Shown here piece by piece: positions 1-8,300 of a stretch of DNA of 64,000 nucleotides (positions within the stretch are counted from its first letter, which is position 1; each line of letters starts with the position of its first letter). The position numbers were made by a program, and so were the translations under genes. The notes beneath the pieces are model-generated. The model was not told the DNA's origin, ran no database searches, and saw only the letters and a list, made by a program, of their open reading frames with translations. The stretch is from Candidatus Devosia phytovorans (GTDB lineage: Bacteria; Pseudomonadota; Alphaproteobacteria; Rhizobiales; Devosiaceae): contig CP119312.1 in NCBI GenBank assembly GCA_029202405.1, positions 3,043,001 to 3,107,000 of the forward strand, given 5' to 3'.

Positions 1-436
1 GCCATTCGCCGGCCGTACGGCCTTCGAGCACCTGATCGGAAGCCACCGAGGTCAGGTAGAGATCTTCTGGTGCGTCGACGCCGCGGTCGAGCAGCATCAC
101 GGGGATTTCGGCTTCCTTGGCCTCGGTCAGCACGTCTTCCCAGCCGGTGGCGACGACGGGGGCCACCAGGATGGCGTCAACGCCCTGGGCGATGAAGCCA
201 CGGATCGCCTTGATCTGGTTTTCCTGCTTCTGCTGGGCATCGGCAAATTTGAGGTCGATGCCGCGTTCCTCGGCCTGCTGCTTGGTCACCGAGGTTTCAG
301 CAGCGCGCCAGCCGGACTCCGAGCCGATCTGGCTGAAGCCGACGGTGAGACCGCTCAGATTGTCCTGTGCAATGGCGACAGACGTCAAAGCGGTAGCGAG
401 GCTTGCCGCGATGGCAAGCTTGGAAATGATGTTCAC
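1..436 (-). CDS. YtfQ-like sugar ABC transporter substrate-binding protein (3' end cut by window)
   Basis: Periplasmic binding protein of the ribose/galactofuranose class, predicted to deliver a sugar to an ABC importer. Only the first about 145 codons are in the window. The start is a GTG at 436 preceded by GGGAGGA at optimal spacing. A signal peptide (MNIISKLAIAASLATALTSV...AIA) leads into mature protein reading GFSQIGSESGWRAAET, then QKQENQIKAIRGFIAQGVDAI and APVVATGWEDVLTEAK. These blocks match what I recall of E. coli YtfQ, the galactofuranose-binding protein. An AT-rich patch at 491-520, holding two TATAAT-like hexamers on the minus strand, probably contains its promoter. Its transporter partners would lie to the left, outside the window. 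The sugar is inferred from similarity only. Confidence 0.85.
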   Translation of the reverse strand, partial: MNIISKLAIAASLATALTSVAIAQDNLSGLTVGFSQIGSESGWRAAETSVTKQQAEERGIDLKFADAQQKQENQIKAIRGFIAQGVDAILVAPVVATGWEDVLTEAKEAEIPVMLLDRGVDAPEDLYLTSVASDQVLEGRTAGEW

Positions 437-645
437 GATGTCCTCCCATGTGGTCGCCGCGGCGTGTTCACCTGCAGCGATGGGAGGACGCTATTATAAA
501 GTACTATTATATGTAAATAGCGAAAACGCGCTGTGCATAGTCCGGGCTTGGAGCATAGCCGATGTGCCGGATCAGGCCTTGCACAGGCGGCTCATGGATG
601 CTTTACGGGCGCCTCAATACGCTTTGCGTCCAAGGGTTTTACGGC

Positions 646-2268
646 ATGATACGTCTCGAGAGCATCGGTAAGCAGAACGGTAAGCAGATCGTCTTCATCG
701 ACGCGTCGGCCGTGCTGCAGAAGGGCGAGAAGATCGGCCTCGTGGGTCCCAACGGCGCAGGCAAGACGACTCTCTTCCGCATGATCACCGGCCAGGAACA
801 GCCCGACGAAGGCCAGGTCACCATGGAGCGCGGCGTGTCCATCGGCTATTTCAGCCAGGATGTCGGCGAGATGAGCGGCCGCTCTGTCGTGGCGGAAGTC
901 ATGGATGGCGCCGGCCCCGTCTCGGCGCTGATCGCCGAAATGCGGGCGCTCGAAACCGACATGGGCGACCCCGACAAGGCCGATGACATGGACGCTATCA
1001 TCGAGCGCTATGGCGAGGTGCAGCATCAGTTCGAGGAGCTGGACGGCTATTCTCTCGATGGCCGCGCCCGCGAAGTGCTCGACGGCCTGGGCTTTTCGCA
1101 GGAGATGATGGACGGCGATGTCGGCAAGCTCTCCGGCGGCTGGAAGATGCGCGTGGCGCTGGCCCGCATCCTGCTGCTGCGTCCCGATGCCCTTCTGCTC
1201 GACGAACCGAGCAACCATCTCGACCTCGAAAGCCTGATCTGGCTGGAAGATTTCCTGCAGAATTATTCCGGCGCGCTCTTCATGACATCGCATGACCGCG
1301 AATTCATGAACCGCATCTGCAACAAGATCGTCGAGATCGATGCGGGCTCGCTCACCACCTATTCGGGCAATTACGAATTCTACCAGCAGCAGCGCGCCGT
1401 TGCCGAAAAGAACCAGCAGGCGCAGTTCGAGCGCCAGCAGGCCATGCTGGCCAAGGAGCTCGATTTCATCGCCCGCTTCAAGGCGCGTGCATCGCATGCC
1501 GCGCAGGTGCAGAGCCGGGTGAAAAAGCTCGACAAGATCGACCGCGTCGAGCCGCCCAAGCGTCGTCAGACCGTCGATTTCGAATTCCGCCCTGCCCCAC
1601 GTTCGGGCGAAGACGTCGCCCTGCTCAAGGGTGTCTCCAAGGCCTATGGCGCCAGGACCATCTATTCGGATCTGGACTTCCATGTCCGCCGCAAGGAGCG
1701 CTGGTGCATCATGGGCGTCAATGGCGCGGGCAAGTCGACCCTGCTGAAGCTCGTGACCGGCACGGCCGATCCTGACCAGGGCACGGTGTCGCGCGGCCCC
1801 TCGGTCAAGATGGCCTATTTCGCCCAGCATGCCATGGATGTGCTCGATGGCGACCTGACCGTGTTCCAGCAGCTCGAAAGCTCGTTCCCGCAGGCTGGCC
1901 AGGCGCCATTGCGCGCCCTCGCCGGGGCCTTCGGCTTTTCAGGCGACGAGATCGAGAAGAAGTGCCGCGTGCTGTCGGGCGGCGAAAAGGCGCGTCTTGT
2001 CATGGCGATGATGCTGTTCGATCCCCCGAATTTCTTGGTGCTTGACGAGCCGACCAACCATCTCGATATCGCCACCAAGGAAATGCTGATCACCGCGCTT
2101 AGCGCCTATGAAGGCACCATGCTCTTCGTCAGCCACGACCGTCATTTCCTTGCGGCGCTCAGCAATCGCGTGCTGGAGCTGACGCCGGATGGCGTGCATG
2201 TCTATGGCGGCGGCTACACAGAATATGTGGAGTCAACGGGCCAGGAAGCGCCGGGCCTCAGAAGCTGA
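646..2268 (+). CDS. ABC-F family ATPase (Uup/EttA-like, two ATP-binding cassettes)
   Basis: Soluble tandem-ABC ATPase of the ABC-F group, which acts on ribosomes during translation rather than in transport. The start is taken at ATG 646 (MIRLESIGKQNGKQ); an in-frame upstream ATG at 562 adds 28 residues unlike the family. Cassette 1 has Walker A GPNGAGKTT, signature LSGGWKMR and Walker B DALLLDEPSNHLD. Cassette 2 has GVNGAGKST, LSGGEKAR and FLVLDEPTNHLD. The linker between them (FERQQAMLAKELDFIARFKA) is the charged P-site-tRNA-interaction type. At 540 residues it is a normal family length. No transmembrane partner is adjacent, as expected for ABC-F. The exact subfamily is not assignable by eye. 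Confidence 0.92.
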   Translation: MIRLESIGKQNGKQIVFIDASAVLQKGEKIGLVGPNGAGKTTLFRMITGQEQPDEGQVTMERGVSIGYFSQDVGEMSGRSVVAEVMDGAGPVSALIAEMRALETDMGDPDKADDMDAIIERYGEVQHQFEELDGYSLDGRAREVLDGLGFSQEMMDGDVGKLSGGWKMRVALARILLLRPDALLLDEPSNHLDLESLIWLEDFLQNYSGALFMTSHDREFMNRICNKIVEIDAGSLTTYSGNYEFYQQQRAVAEKNQQAQFERQQAMLAKELDFIARFKARASHAAQVQSRVKKLDKIDRVEPPKRRQTVDFEFRPAPRSGEDVALLKGVSKAYGARTIYSDLDFHVRRKERWCIMGVNGAGKSTLLKLVTGTADPDQGTVSRGPSVKMAYFAQHAMDVLDGDLTVFQQLESSFPQAGQAPLRALAGAFGFSGDEIEKKCRVLSGGEKARLVMAMMLFDPPNFLVLDEPTNHLDIATKEMLITALSAYEGTMLFVSHDRHFLAALSNRVLELTPDGVHVYGGGYTEYVESTGQEAPGLRS

Positions 2269-2434
2269 AGCCTATAAGCACGACTACGTATAAGAGCGAA
2301 ACGTGGCCCGCTAAACCTCTGTGAGGCAAGCGTTACTGCGATCCGTCGCAAGCATTCCATGGGATTCAGGATTGGCAAACTCTTCGGTGTTATCACCTAG
2401 AGGCTATTGCTGACTCCGTATCCCTGGAGGCGTC

Positions 2435-4336
2435 GTGACTTCACCCTGGCAGATGCTCGCCGGCAACCTTGCCGTCGTTGCGCTTGTGGTGCTCTGCTGG
2501 GGGCATGCCCGCTTCTGGCTCCGCGGCGTGCACGGCGTGGCGCGCAGCGCCCTGTTCGGTACCACCATGGGTCTGGGCGCCGTCGCTTCCATGCTGATGG
2601 GCGCCGAAATCGGAGCGGGCTATTATATCGACCTGCGCTATTCGCTGGTCGCTGTGTCCGCCTTTTTCGGCGGTCCTCTCTCTGCCTTCATCACCACGAC
2701 CATCGCCATGGCCTGGCGCATGGAAATGGGCGGCACCGGACAGATGGTCGGTCTCGTCCTGATTGCTCTGGCCACCCTTTTGGGTCTGGGCGCACGCGCC
2801 CTGTTCCGGCGCAATGGTCCGTCTGTGTTCGCGGTGTTGTGCCTCAGCGGCGCCGTGACCATGCTGGTCGCCGCGCCGATCTTCCTCGTGTCGCATGAGC
2901 ACATGGCCCATGCCTTCATCAATTATTTCGCGCCCATGGCCGTGCTGAACCAAGTGGCAACGACGCTGGCCGGGCTCGTCGTGTTACAGGCCCGACGGCT
3001 GGCGGCCGAGCGCGACCTGATGGCTGCGGCGATGGCGCAGTCGCCGGATTATTCCTACGTCAAGGACCGGCATGGTCGCTTTGCCGTGGTCAATCGCGCG
3101 GTCGCGGGCTTCAACGGCTTTGGCAGCGAGAAGGAGATGATCGGCAAGACCGATTTCGACCTGACCGAGCCCGAGCGCGCCAAATCCCTGTTCGATACCG
3201 AGCAGCGCATCATGGCCAAGGGTGTGCCAAAGCTCGATTTCGTCGAGAACCTCGAGGACAATCTGGGGCGGATGCGCTGGTTCACCACCTCCAAGATTCC
3301 GCTCAAGAACGAGAGCGGCGAAATGATCGGGCTGGCCGGGGTCACCCGCGACATCACCGATGAGCGCCAGCTGCGGCAGGACCTGATCGACAGCCGAAAC
3401 ATGCTGTCCTTTGCCATGTCCGAAATGTCGGATGGCCTTGCCATGTTCGACAGCGAGGGCCGGATTGAATTCTGCAACGAGCAGTATCGCGCGGCCTTCC
3501 CCTATACCGGCGAGCTGCGCCGGGCAGGCACGCATATGCGCGATATCCTCAAGGCCGTCGTCGCCAGTGGCGAGCAGATCAGCGCGCCCAAGAAATCTGC
3601 CGAAAAGTGGATCGAGCGCGTGGTCGCCAATCTGCATCGCGAGAGCGAGGAAGAGGTCAATCTGTTCGACGGGCGCTGGCTGCAGGTGCGGACGCGACCA
3701 ACCAGCGAGGGCAAGACCCTGGTCGTGGTGACCGATGTCACCCGCATCAAGCAGGCCGAAATGGCGCTGCATACCGCCACCGACCAGCTGAAGCATCTGG
3801 TGCGCACCGACGGGCTGACTGGCCTGCTCAATCGCCGGGCCTTCGACGCCGCCATGGATGCCGAAATCGCCCGTTCGGCGCGCGCCGGCACGGCGATGAG
3901 CCTGCTGTTGATCGATGTCGATCACTTCAAGGCCTATAACGACGAATATGGCCACCCATCGGGCGATGCCAGCCTCAAGCTCGTGGCCGATAACCTGCAG
4001 AAATCGCTCAAGCGTTCGGCCGATCTTGCGGTGCGCTATGGCGGCGAGGAGTTTGCCGCCATCCTGCCCGAAACGGACGAGGATGGCGCCTATCTGGTGG
4101 CCGAGAGCTTCCGCAAGTCGCTGGCCATGGCGCGCGTACCCCATCGTGGCACCGATCGCGGCATCCTGACCGCCAGCGTGGGCGTTGCTACCTATATGCC
4201 GGACAATCTGCATCGCAGCACGGTGGAGCTGATCCAGGTCGCCGACGAAGCGCTCTACAGCGCCAAGGCGGCCGGCCGCGACCGTGTCTATGGCACGCGC
4301 GTCCGGGCCAAGCAGGCCAAATACGCCCACGAATAG
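2435..4336 (+). CDS. membrane diguanylate cyclase: 5TM-5TMR_LYT-like sensor, two PAS, GGDEF
   Basis: Predicted c-di-GMP synthase of 633 residues. It begins with GTG at 2435 behind a good TGGAGG. Residues about 1-190 are hydrophobic helices with the motif DLRYSLVAVSAFFGGP, typical of the LytS/YhcK 5TM receptor module. A PAS/PAC domain follows (YVKDRHGRFAVVNRA, about 205-315), then a second PAS (about 325-440, MSDGLAMFDSEGRIEFCN), then the cyclase domain from about 455. The active-site loop reads GGEEF at residues 536-540. The product-inhibition I-site RxxD (RSAD, 527-530) lies at the canonical five-residue spacing, so the enzyme should be catalytic and feedback-inhibited. There is no EAL domain. 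It stands alone between convergent or unrelated genes. Confidence 0.9.
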   Translation: MTSPWQMLAGNLAVVALVVLCWGHARFWLRGVHGVARSALFGTTMGLGAVASMLMGAEIGAGYYIDLRYSLVAVSAFFGGPLSAFITTTIAMAWRMEMGGTGQMVGLVLIALATLLGLGARALFRRNGPSVFAVLCLSGAVTMLVAAPIFLVSHEHMAHAFINYFAPMAVLNQVATTLAGLVVLQARRLAAERDLMAAAMAQSPDYSYVKDRHGRFAVVNRAVAGFNGFGSEKEMIGKTDFDLTEPERAKSLFDTEQRIMAKGVPKLDFVENLEDNLGRMRWFTTSKIPLKNESGEMIGLAGVTRDITDERQLRQDLIDSRNMLSFAMSEMSDGLAMFDSEGRIEFCNEQYRAAFPYTGELRRAGTHMRDILKAVVASGEQISAPKKSAEKWIERVVANLHRESEEEVNLFDGRWLQVRTRPTSEGKTLVVVTDVTRIKQAEMALHTATDQLKHLVRTDGLTGLLNRRAFDAAMDAEIARSARAGTAMSLLLIDVDHFKAYNDEYGHPSGDASLKLVADNLQKSLKRSADLAVRYGGEEFAAILPETDEDGAYLVAESFRKSLAMARVPHRGTDRGILTASVGVATYMPDNLHRSTVELIQVADEALYSAKAAGRDRVYGTRVRAKQAKYAHE

Positions 4337-4352
4337 ACCTGCGCGAGCCTGT

Positions 4353-5240
4353 CTATAGTCCGTGCTGTTCCAGCGTGGCGTGATATTCGTCGATCAGCTC
4401 TTCGCGGTCGCGCCCGGATTCCCATCCGGCTTCGATCGTCGCCTTGATGGCGGGGTCGAGCGCGGCCCATTTGGCTTCCCAGTCTTCGCCATTGTGGGTC
4501 CAGTAGCCGACCAGCTCATAGCGCTCGGCCGGCAGGCGCAGATCCTGGCGGACAAACTTTCTGATGGAGCGCACCACCTTCTGCTCCCCGGCGACCCAGA
4601 TATAGCCCGGCGCGGCTGGAAGCGGCACGGCGCGCACCACTTCACCCATGCGGCTGGGCGCCACGCCATTGCCGCTCTTGTGCAGCCAGGTCACCTTGGC
4701 GCCGGGATGATGGGGCAATTGCTGCTCATCTTCGGCCCGCCCCACTTCGACAAAGACGCGGGACTCGATATGTCTCGGCGTCTGCTCGAGAATCCGCGCC
4801 AGCGCCGGCAGGCCGGTCGCATCGCAGATCAGCAGTTGCCAGCTGGTATCGGCTGGCGGCTTGTAGAGGCCGCGCGGCCGGTTGAGAGTTACCTTGTCGC
4901 CCACCTTGCAGCCGACGGCCCAGGTGCAGGCCAGCCCACCCTCGTGAATGACGAAGTCGATGTCGATCTCGACTGGATCGGCGCGAAAGCGACGCACCGT
5001 ATAGGTCGAGCAGCGGATCGCATCCTGTCCGTCAGGATAGGTCCAGCGCCCCTCCTCGGTGATCACCGGCAGATGCAGCTTGCCGGTTTTCTCATTGGGG
5101 AAGAACAGGCGCAGATATTCATCGCCGATGCCCGTGGTGCGGAATTCGCCAAGCCCCTCGCCGCCAAAGGTCAGGCGGAGCATGCCGGGGGTCAGCTGCT
5201 GACGCGACAACACGGTTGCTTCGTGGAACATCGGGGGCAT
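4353..5240 (-). CDS. siderophore-interacting protein (SIP, ViuB/YqjH-type flavin ferric reductase)
   Basis: Cytoplasmic FAD-dependent reductase family that releases iron from ferric siderophores using NAD(P)H. The chosen start is ATG 5240 (MPPMFHEATVLSRQQLTPGMLRLTFGGEGL) behind GAAGAGAGA; an ATG at 5231 is also possible. The N-terminal FAD-binding barrel carries the RxYTVRRF-like motif (CSTYTVRRFRADPVEIDIDF). The C-terminal SIP domain contains LLICDATGLPALARIL and PGYIWVAGEQKVVRSIRKFVRQDL, the conserved GE(Q/A) block of this family. Length is 295 residues. It converges on the cyclase gene with a 16-bp gap. No siderophore biosynthesis or receptor gene is in the window, so use of exogenous siderophores is a guess. 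Confidence 0.88.
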   Translation of the reverse strand: MPPMFHEATVLSRQQLTPGMLRLTFGGEGLGEFRTTGIGDEYLRLFFPNEKTGKLHLPVITEEGRWTYPDGQDAIRCSTYTVRRFRADPVEIDIDFVIHEGGLACTWAVGCKVGDKVTLNRPRGLYKPPADTSWQLLICDATGLPALARILEQTPRHIESRVFVEVGRAEDEQQLPHHPGAKVTWLHKSGNGVAPSRMGEVVRAVPLPAAPGYIWVAGEQKVVRSIRKFVRQDLRLPAERYELVGYWTHNGEDWEAKWAALDPAIKATIEAGWESGRDREELIDEYHATLEQHGL

Positions 5241-5335
5241 TCTCTCTTCGCCGGCCAGACCAGTCGCGGCGCGATGACCGGACGCCGTCCAGTCCCGCCC
5301 CACCGGCAGCGTGCTATATATCATGAATTGATTAG

Positions 5336-7201
5336 TCAAGTTATGAACCGCAGCCATTGCGCGATCAGCCGGACGGTGCCAGCACGTTCGCGAGTCATGC
5401 GGACTGGTCCGAGAGGGCGATGCGGCGACTTGAACCAGTAGAATGGCTTGAGCACGAGCTGACACACAGCGCGACAGGTGGCAATGCCGATCAGCAGCCA
5501 GTAGACGGGCAGCCAGAGCTGGGCGCGCAGGAGCTGCGTGCGTCCCAGCCGCTGCAGTCCGAGCGCCGTGGTGGCAAAGGCACTGCCATAGCCCATGCCC
5601 AGCAGGGCCAGGTAGAAGACGGTCCAGATCGAGCCATCCAGCGTGGCGCCACCCGTGGCAAGACGCAGCAGGACCGTGACGAGGAAGGCGCAATGCAGGA
5701 CTGGCGCGACGATCATGCCCAGCACCAGCGTCTGGAAGCCGATGAAGGCAGGCAGTCCCATTTCCCTCAGCAAGCCGCCGGGATCGCGATTGTGCACGAT
5801 GAAGGTCTGCATCCAGCCCTTCATCCAGCGCGTCCGCTGTCCCAGCCATGGCCACAGCCGGGTCGGCGCCGTCTCGCGCGTCGATGACTGCAGCACATCG
5901 ACCTTGAGCCGCCGCCGCGCCAGCCGCATGCCAAGGTCGGCATCCTCGGTGACATTGAACGCATCCCAGCCGCCGATGTCGCGCAGGCTCGACAGGCGGA
6001 AATGATTGGACGTACCACCCAGCGGCATGGGCAGGCGCCAGCGCGCCAGGGCCGGCAACAGCACGGCGAAGAGCCCCGCATATTCGCCAGCAAACTGCCG
6101 GGTCAGCCAATTGTCCCCAGCATTGTCGATGATGAGGCGGGCCTGCAGGCAAACCAGTTCCGGATCGTCGCGAAAGCGCGCGGCCGCTTTCCAGAGCTGG
6201 TCCGGATCGGGGATGTCTTCGGCATCGAAAACCACGACATGCTCGCCGCGGCAGAGCGGCAGGGCGAAATCGAGGGCCTTGGGCTTGGTGTGGGGCAAGG
6301 CATCGGGCACAGGAACCAGCGAAAATTGCGGCTCCCCCAGGCGCTGCCGCACGGCCGCCAGCGTAGCTTCGGACCGCGACTCCACCACGAATTTGATGTC
6401 GAGCTGCTCGGGCGGATAGTCGAGCGCCTGCATGGCGGCAAACAGCTGCGGCACCATTTCGGCTTCGTCATGGAGGGGAATGAGTATGGAATAGACCGGC
6501 AGTTCCTCGTCCGGCGGACGCTGCAGCCTTCTGCTCGACGGGATGGGCTCGAGCACTGCCGCCAACCGGATCGCGGCCGGGGCCAGCAGCAGGACCACAA
6601 CCATGGGCAGGAGCAGGAACTGGGCGTGGAACGGCGCCGCCAGGGTTAGGCTGACCAGCAGGGCGACAGCGGCAGCGAAACTCCAGCGCGCGATGGCAGT
6701 GAGCTCCAGCTGGGCGGTCGCATAGGGCCAGTGACGCGCCAGGTTTTGCCGCGCGGCATCGATCAGGGCGGGCGCGGCGGCTTCGGTTAGATAGTCCCTC
6801 AGCGCCCGCTCCGGCACGAACCACACCAGGCCGGCCAGATGCGGCTTGACCCTTATGGCATTGCGCAGCCGCATCACGCCGAGGAAATCCGGCGCGGCGA
6901 CCGCCACCTCGCGGTCGAACAGCTGCATGCGGAACAGGCGAACCTCGGCCAGCGCCTCCAGCCGCGTTGGCTCCAGCGCGCCCCGCAGGCCCCGCGGTAC
7001 CTTGTCGTAAAAGGCATAGCCCGCCCAGCCAGCGGCCCGCTCCATGATCACGCTTGCCCTCAAGCCCAAAGTGGTCGAGCAATAAAGCAGAACGTCGACC
7101 TCGCGGATCAGCGCCGCTTCCAGCACAACCAGGGCATGGCTGTCGGCATCCGGGCCGGGATCATTCAATATGGCTTTGACGAGATCGAGTGCATCCGACA
7201 T
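5336..7201 (-). CDS. membrane glycosyltransferase family 2 with N-terminal MshEN/T2SSE_N-like domain
   Basis: Predicted processive-type inverting glycosyltransferase of 621 residues. Residues about 1-165 resemble the GspE/MshE N-terminal nucleotide-sensing fold (a long helical segment, then REVAVAAPDFLGVMRLRNAIRVKPHL). Two TM segments follow (about 172-215), then a GT-A domain with SILIPLHDEAE, the DxD-like VVFDAEDIPDPDQ, acceptor-site TEDADLG and QRTRWMKGWMQ, the Q(x)xRW signature of polysaccharide synthases. Several C-terminal TM helices end the protein. The start ATG 7201 has AGGAGA eight bases upstream. It probably exports or builds a cell-surface glycan; neither the sugar nor the polymer can be told from sequence. 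Confidence 0.87.
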   Translation of the reverse strand: MSDALDLVKAILNDPGPDADSHALVVLEAALIREVDVLLYCSTTLGLRASVIMERAAGWAGYAFYDKVPRGLRGALEPTRLEALAEVRLFRMQLFDREVAVAAPDFLGVMRLRNAIRVKPHLAGLVWFVPERALRDYLTEAAAPALIDAARQNLARHWPYATAQLELTAIARWSFAAAVALLVSLTLAAPFHAQFLLLPMVVVLLLAPAAIRLAAVLEPIPSSRRLQRPPDEELPVYSILIPLHDEAEMVPQLFAAMQALDYPPEQLDIKFVVESRSEATLAAVRQRLGEPQFSLVPVPDALPHTKPKALDFALPLCRGEHVVVFDAEDIPDPDQLWKAAARFRDDPELVCLQARLIIDNAGDNWLTRQFAGEYAGLFAVLLPALARWRLPMPLGGTSNHFRLSSLRDIGGWDAFNVTEDADLGMRLARRRLKVDVLQSSTRETAPTRLWPWLGQRTRWMKGWMQTFIVHNRDPGGLLREMGLPAFIGFQTLVLGMIVAPVLHCAFLVTVLLRLATGGATLDGSIWTVFYLALLGMGYGSAFATTALGLQRLGRTQLLRAQLWLPVYWLLIGIATCRAVCQLVLKPFYWFKSPHRPLGPVRMTRERAGTVRLIAQWLRFIT

Positions 7202-7233
7202 GGGACCCGTCTCCTGATCAGGCGGCGGGTCCC
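7202..7233. promoter_or_regulatory. inverted repeat surrounding the Shine-Dalgarno of the GT2 gene
   Basis: GGGACCCG (7202-7209) and CGGGTCCC (7226-7233) are perfect 8-bp arms around a 16-base loop. The loop contains the sequence read on the minus strand as AGGAGA, the ribosome-binding site of the glycosyltransferase starting at 7201. If it forms in the mRNA, the SD is presented in a loop directly before the start codon. The function (translational control or an RNA/protein binding site) is inferred. Confidence 0.4.
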
Positions 7234-7461
7234 CATCGGGGCGGTAAAATCAGGGAGCGCTTCGAGCTTGACGCCGTATATTCGCTCACTGTCCGCAGGT
7301 GGTACTCAAATCGATAAAGTATCCATTGGCGTCGTGGGACGCCGTTATTACACACATCCACCGTTTCGCTCCCGAGCTACCGATGATGCGCCTTGCAAGT
7401 GCAACGAAATCATAGTGATACAGATTAAGTTCTGATTCAAGATGAATTCGTCAGTCAAGGA

Positions 7462-8229
7462 TCAGACGGTGATCATGCCCAGACGCAGCGCCTCGACTAC
7501 GGTGTGGACGCGGTTGCTGGTGCCCAGGCGTCGCTGGGCATTCTCGCAATGCTGGTTGATGGTGCGTGGGCTGAGGCCGGTGATCTCGGCAATGTCCGAT
7601 GCCGTCTTGCCGGCGGCGACCCAGGTCAGCACTTCTGCTTCGCGCTCGCTGATCACCCGCCCTGGTTCGGGCTGGCTGTGCAGGTAGCGCAACTGGCCGT
7701 AGGTATAGAGCGAGAGCATATGCAGTTCGAGGACCTGCTGCTCCTTGAGGCCCTTGGGATCGCCCATCAGGGAGACCGCTCCCGCCAGGGCCCCGTCGAT
7801 GTGGATCGGCACGCAGAGCCCAGACACGAGGCCGTGGGTCGCTGCCAGCTGGATCATCTGGTGCATTTCCGGCTCGGTGACCGGATCATAGGGCGCGTCA
7901 TCCCAGTCGAAGGGCATGCTCGTATGCAGACACTGGCGGGCGACGGGATCATGGCGCACATAGCCATTGGCGACATATTCGGCGAACCACTCTTCCTTGC
8001 CCCCGGAGAGCAGGACCGTGTCCGTTATGTCCAGGTCGCCCGTTGGCACGCCGGCGATGAAGAAGCTGTGAAAGCCATAATCTGCAATGGCTGCCCGGAA
8101 AACGCCGAGCATACCACGCAGGTCTTGCTGCTGCTGGATAGCCTTGATTGTCGTCGTAAGATCGGCGTTCAACCCAAGCCCCCGCCAAGTTTTGCCGCCA
8201 TTACTGTCGGTGTTTGCAACATCGCGCAA
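7462..8229 (-). CDS. LuxR-family regulator with autoinducer-binding domain (LuxR solo)
   Basis: Transcription factor of the quorum-sensing LuxR type. The N-terminal ligand domain (about residues 20-170) keeps the usual pocket signature: W and Y in EWFAEYVANGY, D-P in RHDPVARQC, W in MPFDWDD and G in GLVSGLCVPIH. The C-terminal GerE/LuxR HTH is clear (ISEREAEVLTWVAAGKTASDIAEI...RTINQHCENAQRRLG). The start is uncertain: TTG 8229 gives 255 residues, and another TTG about 20 codons inside begins NADLTTTIKAIQ. No luxI synthase is present in the window. Ligand and targets are unknown. Confidence 0.85.
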   Translation of the reverse strand: MRDVANTDSNGGKTWRGLGLNADLTTTIKAIQQQQDLRGMLGVFRAAIADYGFHSFFIAGVPTGDLDITDTVLLSGGKEEWFAEYVANGYVRHDPVARQCLHTSMPFDWDDAPYDPVTEPEMHQMIQLAATHGLVSGLCVPIHIDGALAGAVSLMGDPKGLKEQQVLELHMLSLYTYGQLRYLHSQPEPGRVISEREAEVLTWVAAGKTASDIAEITGLSPRTINQHCENAQRRLGTSNRVHTVVEALRLGMITV

Positions 8230-8254
8230 GTCACTGGGCGCGCCCTATAACAGG

Positions 8255-8279
8255 CAAAACGGCCGCCCTTGGGCGACCG
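8255..8279 (-). terminator. probable rho-independent terminator after hslO
   Basis: Read on the minus strand, GGTCGCCC-AA-GGGCGGCC (8261-8278) forms a stem of about 8 bp including one G-T pair, followed by GTTTTG. It lies 22 bases beyond the hslO stop codon. Confidence 0.5.
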
Positions 8280-8300
8280 CTTGTAATAAATCAGTTGCTG

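Noticed and set aside
592..1830. 412-codon open frame antisense to the ABC-F gene
   Set aside because: Its translation lacks any domain and is rich in His/Ala/Arg; the sense strand carries complete ABC motifs. It is a product of high GC codon bias.
2984..4330. 448-codon open frame antisense to the diguanylate cyclase
   Set aside because: Shadow of a real gene with PAS and GGDEF motifs; no SD and no recognisable protein features.
4353..6152. Reading the siderophore-interacting protein as a 599-residue fusion
   Set aside because: The extra N-terminal 300 residues are read antisense-free but out of frame with the real glycosyltransferase gene and show no domain; ATG 5240 has an SD and matches the family start.
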